Shown: positions 31,645 through 40,296, counted from the first letter of the stretch. The stretch: DNA of 64,000 nucleotides from Pseudomonadota bacterium (GCA_023426545.1 JAFAAN010000120.1:1-64000), one strand, 5' to 3'. Notes: generated by a model not told the origin, from the sequence alone. Made by a program: numbers and translations.

Positions 31645-33699
31645 GTGAACGTGCTTCGATTATTCAGCCGCCCTTGGTCCCTCCCCCTCCTCGCCGCTGC
31701 CTCACTCATCGCATGTAGCGCTCCGCCGCCTCCGCAGGAAATACCTCCCGACTCCACCTCCGAGCAGTCCCTCGGCGCCACGAAGACCTCCCGCAACTTC
31801 GTCCCCGGAGAGGTCATCGTGAAGTTCCGCGCGGGCTCCGACGCGCAGCAGCGAACAGCGACGCTCCAGCTCGGCACCTTCACGGCCCGGCACCTGCGCG
31901 CTCTCGCCGGAGACGCGGAGCTTTGGTCTCTCGAGTCGCTCGGCCTGTCGAGCACCAGCAGCATCGCCGACGAGGAAGCCCAGACACTGGCCGCCATCGC
32001 CGAGCTGCGCCAGCGCCCCGACGTCGAGTACGCCCATGAGAACCTCTACATGGAGTACTTCGCCACGCCCAACGACCCCCTCTACCCCCAGCAGTGGCAC
32101 TACTCGACCATCGGCATGCCACAGGCCTGGGATTCGACCACCGGCAACGTCACCGTCGCCATCCTCGACACCGGCCGAATCGACCACCCTGACTTCGCCG
32201 GCCGTTGGGTCCAGGGCTACGACTTCGGCGCTGGCGACCCCAACCCCACTGACGATGGCGTCTGGCACCACGGTCTGCACGTCGCCGGAATCATCGGAGC
32301 CAACTCCAACAACGGCCTCGGCGCTTCTGGCATCTGCTGGAACTGCCCGCTCATGCCCATCAAGGTCTCGCGCGAGGACACCCTCGTCATGGCCAACGTC
32401 GGTCAGGCCATCCACTGGGCCGTCGACCACGGCGCCCGCGTCATCAACATGAGCTTCGGCACCAACAACTACGCGTCCCCCTGCTCGCTGTATCCCTACA
32501 TGCAGGAGGCCGTGACGTACGCCGTCACGCCCACCGCCACCCGCCCTGGCACCGTCGTCGTCGCCGCCGCCGGTAACCTGTCCTCCGAGACCGCCAACGT
32601 GACGCCCGCCTCCTGCAACGGCGTCATCTCCGTCGCCGCCAGCACCCGCGCCAATCTCCTCGCCAGCTACAGCAACCACGGCGCCGTCACGCTGACCGCT
32701 CCCGCCGGCGGCCCCGGCCTCTACGGTGTCGGCATCGGCTGTCCCGCGGACGGCACCACCTACTACGGCACCGACGGCTCCGTCTCCGCCTGGGCCATCG
32801 CCAAGCCTGAATACATGCTGCTCCCCGGCGACTACTGCTACCGCTATCTCGCCGGCACCTCCATGGCCGCCCCCCACGTCGCTGGCGTTGCGGCCCTCAT
32901 TGCCTCGCGGTGGCCCACCCTCACGCCTGCCCAGATCAAGGACCGCCTCGTCCAGACCGCTACCTCCATGGCCCCCTGCGTCCTGTGCGGCGCGGGCCTC
33001 CTCAACGCCGCGGGGGCCGTGGGCGCCCCCCTCGCAATCACCCAGCTCTCCTGCTCCTCGACCAACGCCGCCTTCTCCTGCACCGCCGCCACCTCCGGCG
33101 GAATGGGCGGCAACACCTATGCGTGGAGCGTGATTGCCAACGGCCTTTTGACGAGCCAGAACGGCACCACCGCGTCCGGCGCCTGCCCCCCTACCGCCAA
33201 CACCACCCTTCGCTTCACCGTGACGGACGGCGGTGGCGCCTCGGTGAGCCAGGACACCACCTTTGCCTGCGCGCGCCGCAACCTCGACGCCCGATTCGTC
33301 CAGCAGGTGGTCCCCACCCGGGTGATTTCCGGTAAGCCCTTCACCGCCTCGGTCACGATGCAGAACACCGGGGTCACCCCGTGGACGGCCGCCACTGCCT
33401 TCCGTCTGGGCTCCCAGGCGCCCCAGGACAACACCCTCTGGACGGGGAGCAACCGCATCGTGCTCGCCCCGACCGACACCATTGCCACCGGTCAGCAGAA
33501 GACCTTCAGCATCTCCGGCACCGCCCCCACCGTCCTCGGCTCCCACGCCTTTCAGTGGCGCATGGTCCAGGACGGCGTCTCCTGGTTTGGCGAGCCCTCA
33601 ATCCTGCTGAACATCCAGGTCATCTCCGACCCGTGTCCTCCCTGTCCTCCGGGAGAGTTGTGCCCCGACGTCCTCTGTCCTGTCACAGAGACTGAGTGA
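31645..33699 (+). CDS. Subtilisin-family (S8) secreted lipoprotein protease
   Basis: A protein of 684 residues. A lipobox signal peptide (LLAAASLIACSA) and a propeptide-like region (EVIVKFRAGSDAQQR) precede the S8 domain. The catalytic Asp is in VAILDTGRIDHPDF, the His in HGLHVAGIIGAN (HGTH is usual), the oxyanion Asn in AAAGNLSS, and the Ser in LAGTSMAAPHVAGVA. After the protease domain come a PKD/Ig-like region (about 470-540) and a FW/NBR1-like Ig domain (about 545-655: TASVTMQNTGVTPWTAATAF). GTG 31645 and GTG 31651 are both possible starts; AGAGG at 31641-31645 favours 31651. It probably digests prey or matrix protein outside the cell. Confidence 0.87.
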   Translation: MNVLRLFSRPWSLPLLAAASLIACSAPPPPQEIPPDSTSEQSLGATKTSRNFVPGEVIVKFRAGSDAQQRTATLQLGTFTARHLRALAGDAELWSLESLGLSSTSSIADEEAQTLAAIAELRQRPDVEYAHENLYMEYFATPNDPLYPQQWHYSTIGMPQAWDSTTGNVTVAILDTGRIDHPDFAGRWVQGYDFGAGDPNPTDDGVWHHGLHVAGIIGANSNNGLGASGICWNCPLMPIKVSREDTLVMANVGQAIHWAVDHGARVINMSFGTNNYASPCSLYPYMQEAVTYAVTPTATRPGTVVVAAAGNLSSETANVTPASCNGVISVAASTRANLLASYSNHGAVTLTAPAGGPGLYGVGIGCPADGTTYYGTDGSVSAWAIAKPEYMLLPGDYCYRYLAGTSMAAPHVAGVAALIASRWPTLTPAQIKDRLVQTATSMAPCVLCGAGLLNAAGAVGAPLAITQLSCSSTNAAFSCTAATSGGMGGNTYAWSVIANGLLTSQNGTTASGACPPTANTTLRFTVTDGGGASVSQDTTFACARRNLDARFVQQVVPTRVISGKPFTASVTMQNTGVTPWTAATAFRLGSQAPQDNTLWTGSNRIVLAPTDTIATGQQKTFSISGTAPTVLGSHAFQWRMVQDGVSWFGEPSILLNIQVISDPCPPCPPGELCPDVLCPVTETE

Positions 33700-33709
33700 C
33701 GCAATCCCT

Positions 33710-33741
33710 CACGGCGCCAAGGTGCAGGACCTGGCGCCGTG
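33710..33741 (+). terminator. Intrinsic-type stem-loop after the protease gene
   Basis: CACGGCGCCA (33710-33719) and TGGCGCCGTG (33732-33741) form a perfect 10-bp stem with a 12-nt loop, 11 bases after the protease stop. The downstream methyltransferase gene is convergent, so it may work in both directions. Confidence 0.65.
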
Positions 33742-33783
33742 GGACTCCATTTCCAGGCGTGCCCCAGGGTTCGCGGCATGCGG

Positions 33784-34524
33784 TTATCGTTGAGCGGATA
33801 TCAGGAGCATCATCGGGCGCTCCAACTCTTCCTCGAGACCTGGGTTCGCGGCGATCTGCGCTGCCGTTGGCGCGAACTCTTCGACATGGCGGACCGCGAA
33901 CCCCGCGGCAATCAGCGCATTCAACGTGGTTCCGAGCTTCCGATGGTATTTGAGGACGCCCTTCGCGAACCAATCCGTCCTGCGAGCCCCTTCAACCGCA
34001 TAGCCGTTCACCGGCCATGTCTTGCGCCCATCCTCGTCAGTACACCAGTGCGGATGTGCCGCGGCCATGTAGATGGGATGCTCAATCGTGAAGACAAGAT
34101 TCGAGCCCGGCGTCAGGGACCGGTGCACCCTGCGCACCAGCCTGGAGAAGTCCTCGATGTAGTGGAAGGTCAAGGCGCTATAGGCGAAGTCGAACGCAGC
34201 CGGAGGCAGGTCATGCGTCTCCAGATCCGCGAGCAGATACACGATTGAAGAGTCAGAGGTTTCCGCCTTCGCTCTCGCAATCATCTTTTCGGAGACGTCC
34301 ACCCCCAGCACCGAAGCAGCGCCATGCTGTCGTGCCCAACGAGCGAACCAGCCGAATCCGCACCCCAGGTCCACGATTCGCTTGTTCGTCAAATCGGGGA
34401 GCATCGCGCGAATGGCAGGCCATTCTGGAGCACCCGCGAGTCCATGCACCTGGCGGGGCAACTGGCTGTAACCAGCGAAGAACTCGGGGTTGTCGTAGAT
34501 GTTCTGTGCCACGTCTCTCTCCAT
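33784..34524 (-). CDS. Class I SAM-dependent methyltransferase
   Basis: A protein of 246 residues. NKRIVDLGCGFGWFARWARQ is motif I, LGVDVSEKMIARAK is motif II, FDFAYSALTFHYIEDF is motif IV, and the HRSLTPGSNLVFTIEHPIYM strand follows, as in UbiE/Methyltransf_11-type enzymes. The N-terminus AQNIYDNPEFFAGYSQLPRQ is typical of a small-molecule methyltransferase family common in soil bacteria. The substrate is unknown. ATG 34524 is the only reasonable start. It is not in an operon. Confidence 0.83.
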   Translation of the reverse strand: MERDVAQNIYDNPEFFAGYSQLPRQVHGLAGAPEWPAIRAMLPDLTNKRIVDLGCGFGWFARWARQHGAASVLGVDVSEKMIARAKAETSDSSIVYLLADLETHDLPPAAFDFAYSALTFHYIEDFSRLVRRVHRSLTPGSNLVFTIEHPIYMAAAHPHWCTDEDGRKTWPVNGYAVEGARRTDWFAKGVLKYHRKLGTTLNALIAAGFAVRHVEEFAPTAAQIAANPGLEEELERPMMLLISAQR

Positions 34525-34575
34525 GTCAGGGGCGGGAGCTTCATGAGGTGGTAGCGCCGGGCGTGGTGCTCAGCA

Positions 34576-34743
34576 CCGCGGACCGTCAACTTCGAGGACC
34601 TGCGAGGGACGACGCGCGTGCATTGGCACATGCGGTTCGAGAACGAGAAGTTCCTCGCCAGCAACCAGGCCCTCGTCTTGTCAGGCAACCGCGACAACCT
34701 CGAGAGGCGCGCGGCGCTCCTGAAAGCGCCGCGAGGTCCCCTG
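34576..34743 (+). pseudogene. SRPBCC/AHSA1-type domain remnant
   Basis: In the frame of 34618 the stretch encodes TVNFEDLRGTTRVHWHMRFE followed by NLERRAALLK, matching the last strand and C-terminal helix of SRPBCC/AHSA1 lipid- or ligand-binding proteins. There is no start and nothing similar upstream, so only the 3' end of a gene survives. Confidence 0.5.
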
Positions 34744-34765
34744 CAAGGCGGGAGGTCTCCTCCGC

Positions 34766-35743
34766 TCAGGGCTTCTGCTGGCTGGCGGCCTTCATTTTCT
34801 CGAAGCCCTCGATGTACTCCTCCAGCGTCCCGAGCCCCACGGCCGCTCGCCGCGCGTTCACCTGCTCCGGGTCCTCCAGCGCCTTGGGCACCATCCTCCC
34901 ATTCACCTCCTCCAGCTGGGTGGCGTAGCGCTGCGGCTTGCCGGTGTTCACCAGCACGCGGTCCGTGAGGTACGCGAGGTCCTTCGCCGAGCCCTCGCCT
35001 CGCGCCACAGCCGCCTCCAACATCGGGAGGACCTCGCTCTGGAAGGCCACATCCTGGTCCGCGTGCTGCACCAGCAGCCACGCGGCGAAGGAAGCGCGGG
35101 TGCCCACCAGCTTGCTCCCCGGCCAGCCCTGCTTCGCGATGACTCCCTTGAGCCAGGTGGTGTTGCTTGCATCGACTTCCTTCAGCCTCGCCTTGGCGGC
35201 CTCATCCTTGAAGTTCGAAGAGAAGAGGAGGTTGCGCACCTGCTGGTCCTCTTCCATTCGCTTGAGCAGCTCGTCGCGCAGCGCCGGGTCCTCGGCCGCG
35301 TACACCTTTGCCTCGGCGGCGATGACTCGCTGTTCAAGCGCTGCGTAGCCGGGCAGGTTCCGGATGTTCTCCAGGTCGGGGTCCTGCTGGAGGTGCTTCG
35401 CGTCATCGAAGCCTTCTTCCACGGCGCGCTCCAGCCAGACCAACGCCTCCTCACGCTCGGTCAGCAAGGACGCCGCGCAGGCCGCGTTGTAGGCCATGTA
35501 CCTGCTCCGCGCCCCGCCTGCCCAGGCGCTCCGGTACAGGGGAAGGGCGCCCGCGTAGTCCCCCGTCGTGGCCAGCCCGTCCGCCTCGGTGGCAGCCTTC
35601 TTCGCCTCGGGCGTGGCGACGGGCTTCCGCTCCACGGGCTTCGCGCTCGTGGCCGTCTCCGATGCGGTGGGCTCCGAGGCGCCACTCCCGTGGGCACAGG
35701 CGACCAGGTTCAGCGCGGCGAGCAGGACGATGATTCGACGCAT
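34766..35743 (-). CDS. DUF6624-type lipoprotein with TPR-like N-terminus
   Basis: A protein of 325 residues. The lipoprotein signal is MRRIIVLLAALNLVACAHG. A TPR-like segment (about 55-120: AGALPLYRSAWAGGARSRYM and NAACAASLLTEREEALVWLE) precedes the DUF6624 region (about 150-300), with LRDELLKRMEEDQQVRNLL, LKGVIAKQGWPGSKLVGTRA and AWLLVQHADQDVAFQSEVLP. DUF6624 is common in myxobacterial lipoproteins; its function is unknown. ATG 35743 precedes the signal peptide, so the frame from 35830 is an extension. It is a single gene, divergent from nrfH. Confidence 0.78.
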   Translation of the reverse strand: MRRIIVLLAALNLVACAHGSGASEPTASETATSAKPVERKPVATPEAKKAATEADGLATTGDYAGALPLYRSAWAGGARSRYMAYNAACAASLLTEREEALVWLERAVEEGFDDAKHLQQDPDLENIRNLPGYAALEQRVIAAEAKVYAAEDPALRDELLKRMEEDQQVRNLLFSSNFKDEAAKARLKEVDASNTTWLKGVIAKQGWPGSKLVGTRASFAAWLLVQHADQDVAFQSEVLPMLEAAVARGEGSAKDLAYLTDRVLVNTGKPQRYATQLEEVNGRMVPKALEDPEQVNARRAAVGLGTLEEYIEGFEKMKAASQQKP

Positions 35744-35984
35744 GGCACTCCAGGGGTATGGGGATGGACGCAGGCTCTCCAAGCGTGTCCTCGGAGATAC
35801 CAGGGGAAGCAGTGTAGGCCGTTTCTTCAAGTCCGGAGAGCCTCCGCCGCAGGACGAGGCGTCAGTCCCAGCTCGATTGGCAACAGGGGTGACTTCACTC
35901 GCGCGAAAGTTTCACTCACGAGGCAAACGAGGGAGGCTCCGCGCTGGCATTCCCACCTTGCGCGGTCGTTGCTAGGTTGCCTCG

Positions 35985-36503
35985 GTGCCCTCCGCCCCTC
36001 GTACGCTCCTGGCCGTGGCCCTCGGCATCGCGCTCGGGGTCGCCGTGGGCATCGGCAGCTTCACCTTCGTCTACGCGAAGGGCGCGTCCTACCTGCAAGA
36101 CGACCCGGCCGCCTGCGCCAACTGCCACATCATGACCGAGCAGTACGAGGGATGGCGCAAGGGCAGCCATCACGCGGTGGCCACCTGCAATGACTGCCAC
36201 ACGCCCGCAGGCTTCCTTCCCAAGTACTACACGAAGGCAAGCAACGGCTTCTGGCACTCCTACTACTTCACCGCCGGCACGTTCCCGGACCCCATCCGCC
36301 TGCGCCCCGGCAACCGCGTGGTGACGGAGGGCGCCTGCCGCAAGTGCCACGCCTCCATCGTAGAGGCCATCGAGACGCCCCCCGCGGGCCACGAGCAGGT
36401 AGCCCCCGAAGAGCAACTGCAGTGCCTCACCTGCCACAACTCCGTGGGCCATCCCGAAGGTTCGGGCAACCCCGAACTCATTCGTCAGGAGATTCAACGA
36501 TGA
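35985..36503 (+). CDS. nrfH: Cytochrome c nitrite reductase small subunit NrfH (tetrahaem quinol dehydrogenase)
   Basis: A protein of 172 residues. One N-terminal membrane anchor (LLAVALGIALGVAVGIGSFT) is followed by four haem sites: CANCH, CNDCH, CRKCH and CLTCH, with the Met of ANCHIMTEQYEGW as in other NapC/NirT-type NrfH proteins. NrfH takes electrons from menaquinol and passes them to NrfA. The start is GTG 35985. The stop overlaps the ATG of nrfA (ATGA), so the two subunits are translated together. Length and spacing of haem sites are typical. Confidence 0.92.
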   Translation: MPSAPRTLLAVALGIALGVAVGIGSFTFVYAKGASYLQDDPAACANCHIMTEQYEGWRKGSHHAVATCNDCHTPAGFLPKYYTKASNGFWHSYYFTAGTFPDPIRLRPGNRVVTEGACRKCHASIVEAIETPPAGHEQVAPEEQLQCLTCHNSVGHPEGSGNPELIRQEIQR

Positions 36504-37972
36504 CCGAGCCCCAGAAAAACCCGGGGGAGCGACGCCGGCCCAGCGGAACCAGGCTGGTGCTGACGGTCGCGGTGGCAGCAGCGTTGGCCTCCGCGGGCAT
36601 CACCGCGCTCCTGGTCAACATCATGGAGCGCAAGCAGGAGGCGAGGAATCCCTTCTACCGGGTGGTGGAGCTCGACGACACCATCACCGACCCCGCCGTG
36701 TGGGGGAAGAACTTCCCGCTCCAGTACGACGGCTACATGCGCACGGTGGACCAGCAGCGCACCCGCTACGGCGGCAGCGAGGCGGTGGCGCGCACACCCA
36801 CCCAGGCGGATCCCCGCTCGGTGGTGGCGCAGAGCCGGCTGGAGGAGGACCCGCGCCTCATCACCATGTGGAGCGGCTACGCCTTCGCCACCGACTTCCG
36901 GGAGGAGCGTGGCCACGCGCACATGCTCGAAGACCAGGTCTTCACCGAGCGCCAGCGCGCGACGCAGCAGCCGGGCACCTGCATCCACTGCCACGGCAGC
37001 GTGTACGTCCCCTATAAAACGCTGGGGGACGGGGACCTCATCAAGGGCTTTGAGAAGATGAACCAGATGCCCTTCGCCGAGGCGCGCAAGCACGTGCAGC
37101 ACCCGGTGGCCTGCATCGACTGCCACGACCCGAGCACCCTGCAACTGCGGGTGACGCGCCCCGGCTTCATCGAAGGCATCGCCGCGCTCAAGGCCAGCCA
37201 GGGCGTGCCTGACTTCCGCGTGAACGAGCACGCCACCCGCCAGGAGATGCGCACGTACGTGTGCGGCCAGTGCCACGTCGAGTACTACTTCAAGGGAAAG
37301 GAGAAGCGCCTCACGTACCCCTGGGCCAAGGGCATCACCATCGAGCAGATCATGGCCTACTACGACGAGGACGGTCACACCGACTGGACGCACGAGCTCA
37401 CGGGCGCGAAGGTCCTGAAGGCGCAGCACCCCGAGTTCGAGATGTACAACCAGGGCATCCACGCGAAGAGCGGCGTGTCCTGCGCGGACTGTCACATGCC
37501 CTACCAGCGTGAGGGGGCGATGAAGATCAGCGACCACCACGTGCGCAGCCCGCTGCTCAACATCAACCGCGCCTGCCAGACGTGCCACAAGTGGAGCGAG
37601 GCGGAGCTGCTCAGCCGCGCGGAGACCATCCAGACGCGGACGTTCCAGACGCGAAACATCGCCATGGACGCGCTGGTGGACCTCATCCACGACATCCAGC
37701 GCGCCCAGAAGGAAGGATTGCCCGAGGACGCGCTGGCCAAGGCGCGCGACCTGCAGAAGCGCGCCCAGTTCTACCTGGACTTCGTGGAGGCGGAGAACTC
37801 CATGGGCTTCCACGCCGACCAGGAGGCCGTGCGTATCCTGAGCAACTCCATCAACTTCTCGCGCCTGGGCCAGAACGCGCTGCGGCCCGGCGGCGCGTCC
37901 TCCACCGCGCCGGACCCGCGGCCCGAGGGAGCCCCCGTGCCAGCGCGAAACGCGCAGCCTCTCCTGGAGTGA
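36500..37972 (+). CDS. nrfA: Cytochrome c nitrite reductase catalytic subunit NrfA, all-CXXCH form
   Basis: A protein of 490 residues. An N-terminal signal anchor (LVLTVAVAAALASAGITALL) is followed by five haem sites: CIHCH (about 161), CIDCH, CGQCH, CADCH and CQTCH. The stretch KAQHPEFEMYNQGIHAKSGV just before the CADCHMPY site, and SDHHVRSPL after it, are strongly conserved in NrfA. It reduces nitrite to ammonium with six electrons. In the well-known E. coli type the first, catalytic haem is bound by CXXCK with lysine as ligand; here it is CXXCH, a known minority form. The gene is coupled to nrfH. An essentially aerobic gliding bacterium with nrfHA implies survival or detoxification under low oxygen. 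Confidence 0.93.
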   Translation: MTEPQKNPGERRRPSGTRLVLTVAVAAALASAGITALLVNIMERKQEARNPFYRVVELDDTITDPAVWGKNFPLQYDGYMRTVDQQRTRYGGSEAVARTPTQADPRSVVAQSRLEEDPRLITMWSGYAFATDFREERGHAHMLEDQVFTERQRATQQPGTCIHCHGSVYVPYKTLGDGDLIKGFEKMNQMPFAEARKHVQHPVACIDCHDPSTLQLRVTRPGFIEGIAALKASQGVPDFRVNEHATRQEMRTYVCGQCHVEYYFKGKEKRLTYPWAKGITIEQIMAYYDEDGHTDWTHELTGAKVLKAQHPEFEMYNQGIHAKSGVSCADCHMPYQREGAMKISDHHVRSPLLNINRACQTCHKWSEAELLSRAETIQTRTFQTRNIAMDALVDLIHDIQRAQKEGLPEDALAKARDLQKRAQFYLDFVEAENSMGFHADQEAVRILSNSINFSRLGQNALRPGGASSTAPDPRPEGAPVPARNAQPLLE

Positions 37973-37977
37973 ATGCA

Positions 37978-38508
37978 ATGGCCGTCAAGACGCCCAAGAA
38001 GGCCACCGCCAAGACCTCCGCCCGTCAGTCCACGAAGGCCGCGGCGACGCGAAAGCCGGCGCGCAAGGCGACCGCCGCCAAGAGCAAGGGCTCCACATCG
38101 GCCAAGGCGCCGCGCCTCCTCTCTGGCGGGAATCCCCAGATTGCGAAAGGTGACGGCGACGCCCCCGTGCAGGCCTACATCGAGGCCATGCCGGGCTGGA
38201 AACGCGACATCGGGCGCCGCCTCGACGCGCTCATCGTCCGCGCCGTCCCTGGCGTACACAAGGCGGTCAAGTGGAACTCGCCGCTGTACGGAATCGAGGG
38301 CCAGGGCTGGTTCCTCGGCATCCATTGCTTCACGAAGTACATCAAGGTGGCCTTCTTCCGCGGCACCTCGCTGCGCCCCATCCCCCCCGGTGAGTCCAAG
38401 AGTCAGGACACGCGCTACCTCGACATCCGCGAGGACGAACCCCTCGATGAAGCCCGGTTCTCCGCCTGGGTGAAGCAAGCCAGCAAACTGCCCGGCGAAC
38501 GCATGTGA
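37978..38508 (+). CDS. DUF1801 protein with histone-like Lys/Ala-rich N-terminus
   Basis: A protein of 176 residues. The first 45 are Lys, Ala, Thr and Arg rich (KTPKKATAKTSARQSTKAAA), like the tails of bacterial histone-H1-like proteins. The remainder is a DUF1801/YdhG-type domain: VQAYIEAMPGWKRDIGRRLD, KAVKWNSPLYGIEGQGWFLG and TKYIKVAFFRGTSL. This small fold is related to phosphoribosyl-type and stress proteins and lacks a known biochemical role. It starts 5 bases after the nrfA stop, so it may be cotranscribed, but the functional link is unclear. Confidence 0.8.
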   Translation: MAVKTPKKATAKTSARQSTKAAATRKPARKATAAKSKGSTSAKAPRLLSGGNPQIAKGDGDAPVQAYIEAMPGWKRDIGRRLDALIVRAVPGVHKAVKWNSPLYGIEGQGWFLGIHCFTKYIKVAFFRGTSLRPIPPGESKSQDTRYLDIREDEPLDEARFSAWVKQASKLPGERM

Positions 38509-38515
38509 GCGGCGC

Positions 38516-38995
38516 CTACGTCGCGTCAGTCCGCTTGCTACGCGCTCGCGGGGGCTTCGGCTTGCTCTTGCCCTCGAGGTTGAGCGCCACGGCAGCGCGG
38601 ATGAGGGCCTTCAAGGCCGCCTCATCAATCTTGTCGCCTTCATGGATGTCGATGGCGCGCCTGACGTTCCCGTCGAGACTGGAGTTGAATAGACCTGAAG
38701 GGTCCTTCAGCGCGGCCCCCTTGGCAAAGGTCATCTTGACGGCCTTCTTGTACGTCTCCCCCGTGCAGATGATGCCGCCGTGGGACCAGACGGGCGTCCC
38801 CATCCACTTCCACTCCTCGACGACCTCCGGGTCTGCCGCGTGGATGATTGCTCGGACTTTCGCGAGCATCTCCCCACGCCAGTCCCCAAGTCCCTTGATC
38901 TTCTCATCGATCAATGCGGACGCAGACTCCACCGGACTCGACTTCTTCATCTCCAGCTCCAACTCTCGCATCTGAGTCAACTGCGTTCGGTTCAA
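38516..38995 (-). CDS. DUF1801 (YdhG-like) protein
   Basis: A protein of 159 residues with a second DUF1801 domain: IKGLGDWRGEMLAKVRAIIH, VVEEWKWMGTPVWSHGGIIC and ETYKKAVKMTFAKGAALKDP, then a basic tail (SKPKPPRARSKRTDAT). It is convergent with the preceding DUF1801 gene, with only 7 bases between their stops. The other copy has its basic segment at the N-terminus, this one at the C-terminus. An alternative start is ATG 38971. Confidence 0.8.
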   Translation of the reverse strand: MNRTQLTQMRELELEMKKSSPVESASALIDEKIKGLGDWRGEMLAKVRAIIHAADPEVVEEWKWMGTPVWSHGGIICTGETYKKAVKMTFAKGAALKDPSGLFNSSLDGNVRRAIDIHEGDKIDEAALKALIRAAVALNLEGKSKPKPPRARSKRTDAT

Positions 38996-38999
38996 GGCT

Positions 39000-39404
39000 C
39001 TATCGCAGGCGGCGCCAGAAGAAGTACGAGAGCCCCCAGAGCACGCCGGTGGCTACCGCCCAGCCCCACGCCTCAGGACCATCCCCCACCGCCAGGTGGG
39101 CGATGAGTGCTGAAACAAGGCTGATGGCGAACCCGGCGTAGGCCCACTCCTTCAGCCGCGCTGGCACCGGCGCAAGTATCAGCACCACGCCGAGGAGCTT
39201 GGCCCATGAGAGCTCCACCCGGAAGTAGTCGGGGAAGCCAAGGTGGGTGAACGCTTCCGCCACCTGCGGCAGGCTCAGCTGCGCATAGGCCGTGAAGCCC
39301 ATCTGCAAGCAGAAGAGCGCGGTGACACTCCAATAAAGGATGGCCATCGCCTTGGAGGGGGAATTGGCGGCGGCAAGGACCGGCTTTTGTAGGGTCGATT
39401 CCAT
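39000..39404 (-). CDS. DoxX-like four-helix membrane protein
   Basis: A protein of 134 residues with four predicted membrane helices. It carries the DoxX-like pattern AILYWSVTALFCLQMGFTAY, AEAFTHLGFPDYFRVELSWA and KLLGVVLILAPVPARLKEWA followed by Tyr-Ala-Gly. ATG 39404 was chosen because the family N-terminus begins there; the frame is open far upstream through the SRPBCC gene. It is the last of three genes (ArsR, SRPBCC, DoxX), a frequent bacterial cassette of unknown role. Confidence 0.85.
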   Translation of the reverse strand: MESTLQKPVLAAANSPSKAMAILYWSVTALFCLQMGFTAYAQLSLPQVAEAFTHLGFPDYFRVELSWAKLLGVVLILAPVPARLKEWAYAGFAISLVSALIAHLAVGDGPEAWGWAVATGVLWGLSYFFWRRLR

Positions 39405-39424
39405 GAGGCTGTTCCTTCCATGCT

Positions 39425-39970
39425 TCAATTCTTCGGAGCGTTTCCGAACTGCTTTGCGTACTCGGCGGTCAATCGCTGCCAGCCGCCGAGCTTCATCGCT
39501 TCGCCACCGGCGATGCGTCCCATCGGCTCGCCCGCGAGGAGCATCGCGAGGACGTCGAAGCAGATGTGCCAGCCCGCCGCGCCCCACGAGATGAAACCGC
39601 GATCGATGTTGTGCCAGAGCGTGAGTCGCGTGCCGCTCCCGAGCACCTCGAGCTCCCACCGGAGATCGTTGCCGCCCCAGGTGTACTCGAGCAGCCGCGG
39701 CGCCTCGGCCCGCTTCACGGAGGACTCGGAGACCTGCGGCGTCGGCGTCCCGACCGTCGCGAGCTTCACCGGTCCCACGGCCGCCAGGCTCCGGTTGGCG
39801 TCGAACGGCGCCCATTCGGCCAGGTGCGCTGGCTCGGTCAGCGCCTGCCACACCCGCTCCGGGGGATGGCGGAGGTCCCGAACGAGGACGAGCGTCCACG
39901 CCTCCCCCTCCTTCTGAACCTCGGCTCCGGCCGCGGGACCGGGCACATACTCCTCACGCCTGCTCATCAT
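39425..39970 (-). CDS. SRPBCC (AHSA1-like) protein
   Basis: A protein of 181 residues. LVLVRDLRHPPERVWQALTE, the AEWAPFD segment, LEYTWGGNDLRWELEVLGSG and TRLTLWHNID are the START-like fold of AHSA1/SRPBCC proteins. These bind hydrophobic ligands; the function of the ArsR-linked members is unknown. Its start overlaps the stop of the ArsR-type gene, and it precedes DoxX by 20 bases. Confidence 0.85.
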   Translation of the reverse strand: MMSRREEYVPGPAAGAEVQKEGEAWTLVLVRDLRHPPERVWQALTEPAHLAEWAPFDANRSLAAVGPVKLATVGTPTPQVSESSVKRAEAPRLLEYTWGGNDLRWELEVLGSGTRLTLWHNIDRGFISWGAAGWHICFDVLAMLLAGEPMGRIAGGEAMKLGGWQRLTAEYAKQFGNAPKN

Positions 39971-40296
39971 TCCTTCCCTTCCCCTGCGGCCTGTTCCATG
40001 CGTTCGAGATGACGTTCGAGTGCATCAACATGGGCCGACCAGAAACGCCGGAAAGGGGCGAGCCAGGCGTCGACCTCCATGAGCGGCTCGGGCCGAATCC
40101 GGTAGACGCGCCGCTGGGCGTCGACGCGAGACTCCACGAAGCCCGCCTCGCGCAGCACGCGGAGGTGCTTGGACACCGAAGTCTGAGGCATCCGCAGCCG
40201 ATGCTCGATCTCTCCGACGGAGCGCTCCGACGACGCCAGCAGGCCGAGGATGGCCCGGCGGTTCGGCTCCGCGATGATCGCGAACGCTGATTCCAT
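39967..40296 (-). CDS. ArsR-type winged-helix repressor
   Basis: A protein of 109 residues. AIIAEPNRRAILGLLASSER, VGEIEHRLRMPQTSVSKHLR and VLREAGFVESRVDAQRRVYR are a typical ArsR winged helix. No CXC metal site is visible, so it probably senses something other than metal. It is the first gene of the ArsR-SRPBCC-DoxX operon and likely represses it. AT-rich sequence with CATATATG and CATATG just upstream (about 40299-40325) is a candidate promoter or operator. Confidence 0.87.
   Translation of the reverse strand: MESAFAIIAEPNRRAILGLLASSERSVGEIEHRLRMPQTSVSKHLRVLREAGFVESRVDAQRRVYRIRPEPLMEVDAWLAPFRRFWSAHVDALERHLERMEQAAGEGKE

Noticed and set aside
36344..36499. Upstream extension of nrfA inside nrfH
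   Set aside because: It lies within the haem-coding nrfH frame; ATG 36500 overlapping the nrfH stop is the natural start.
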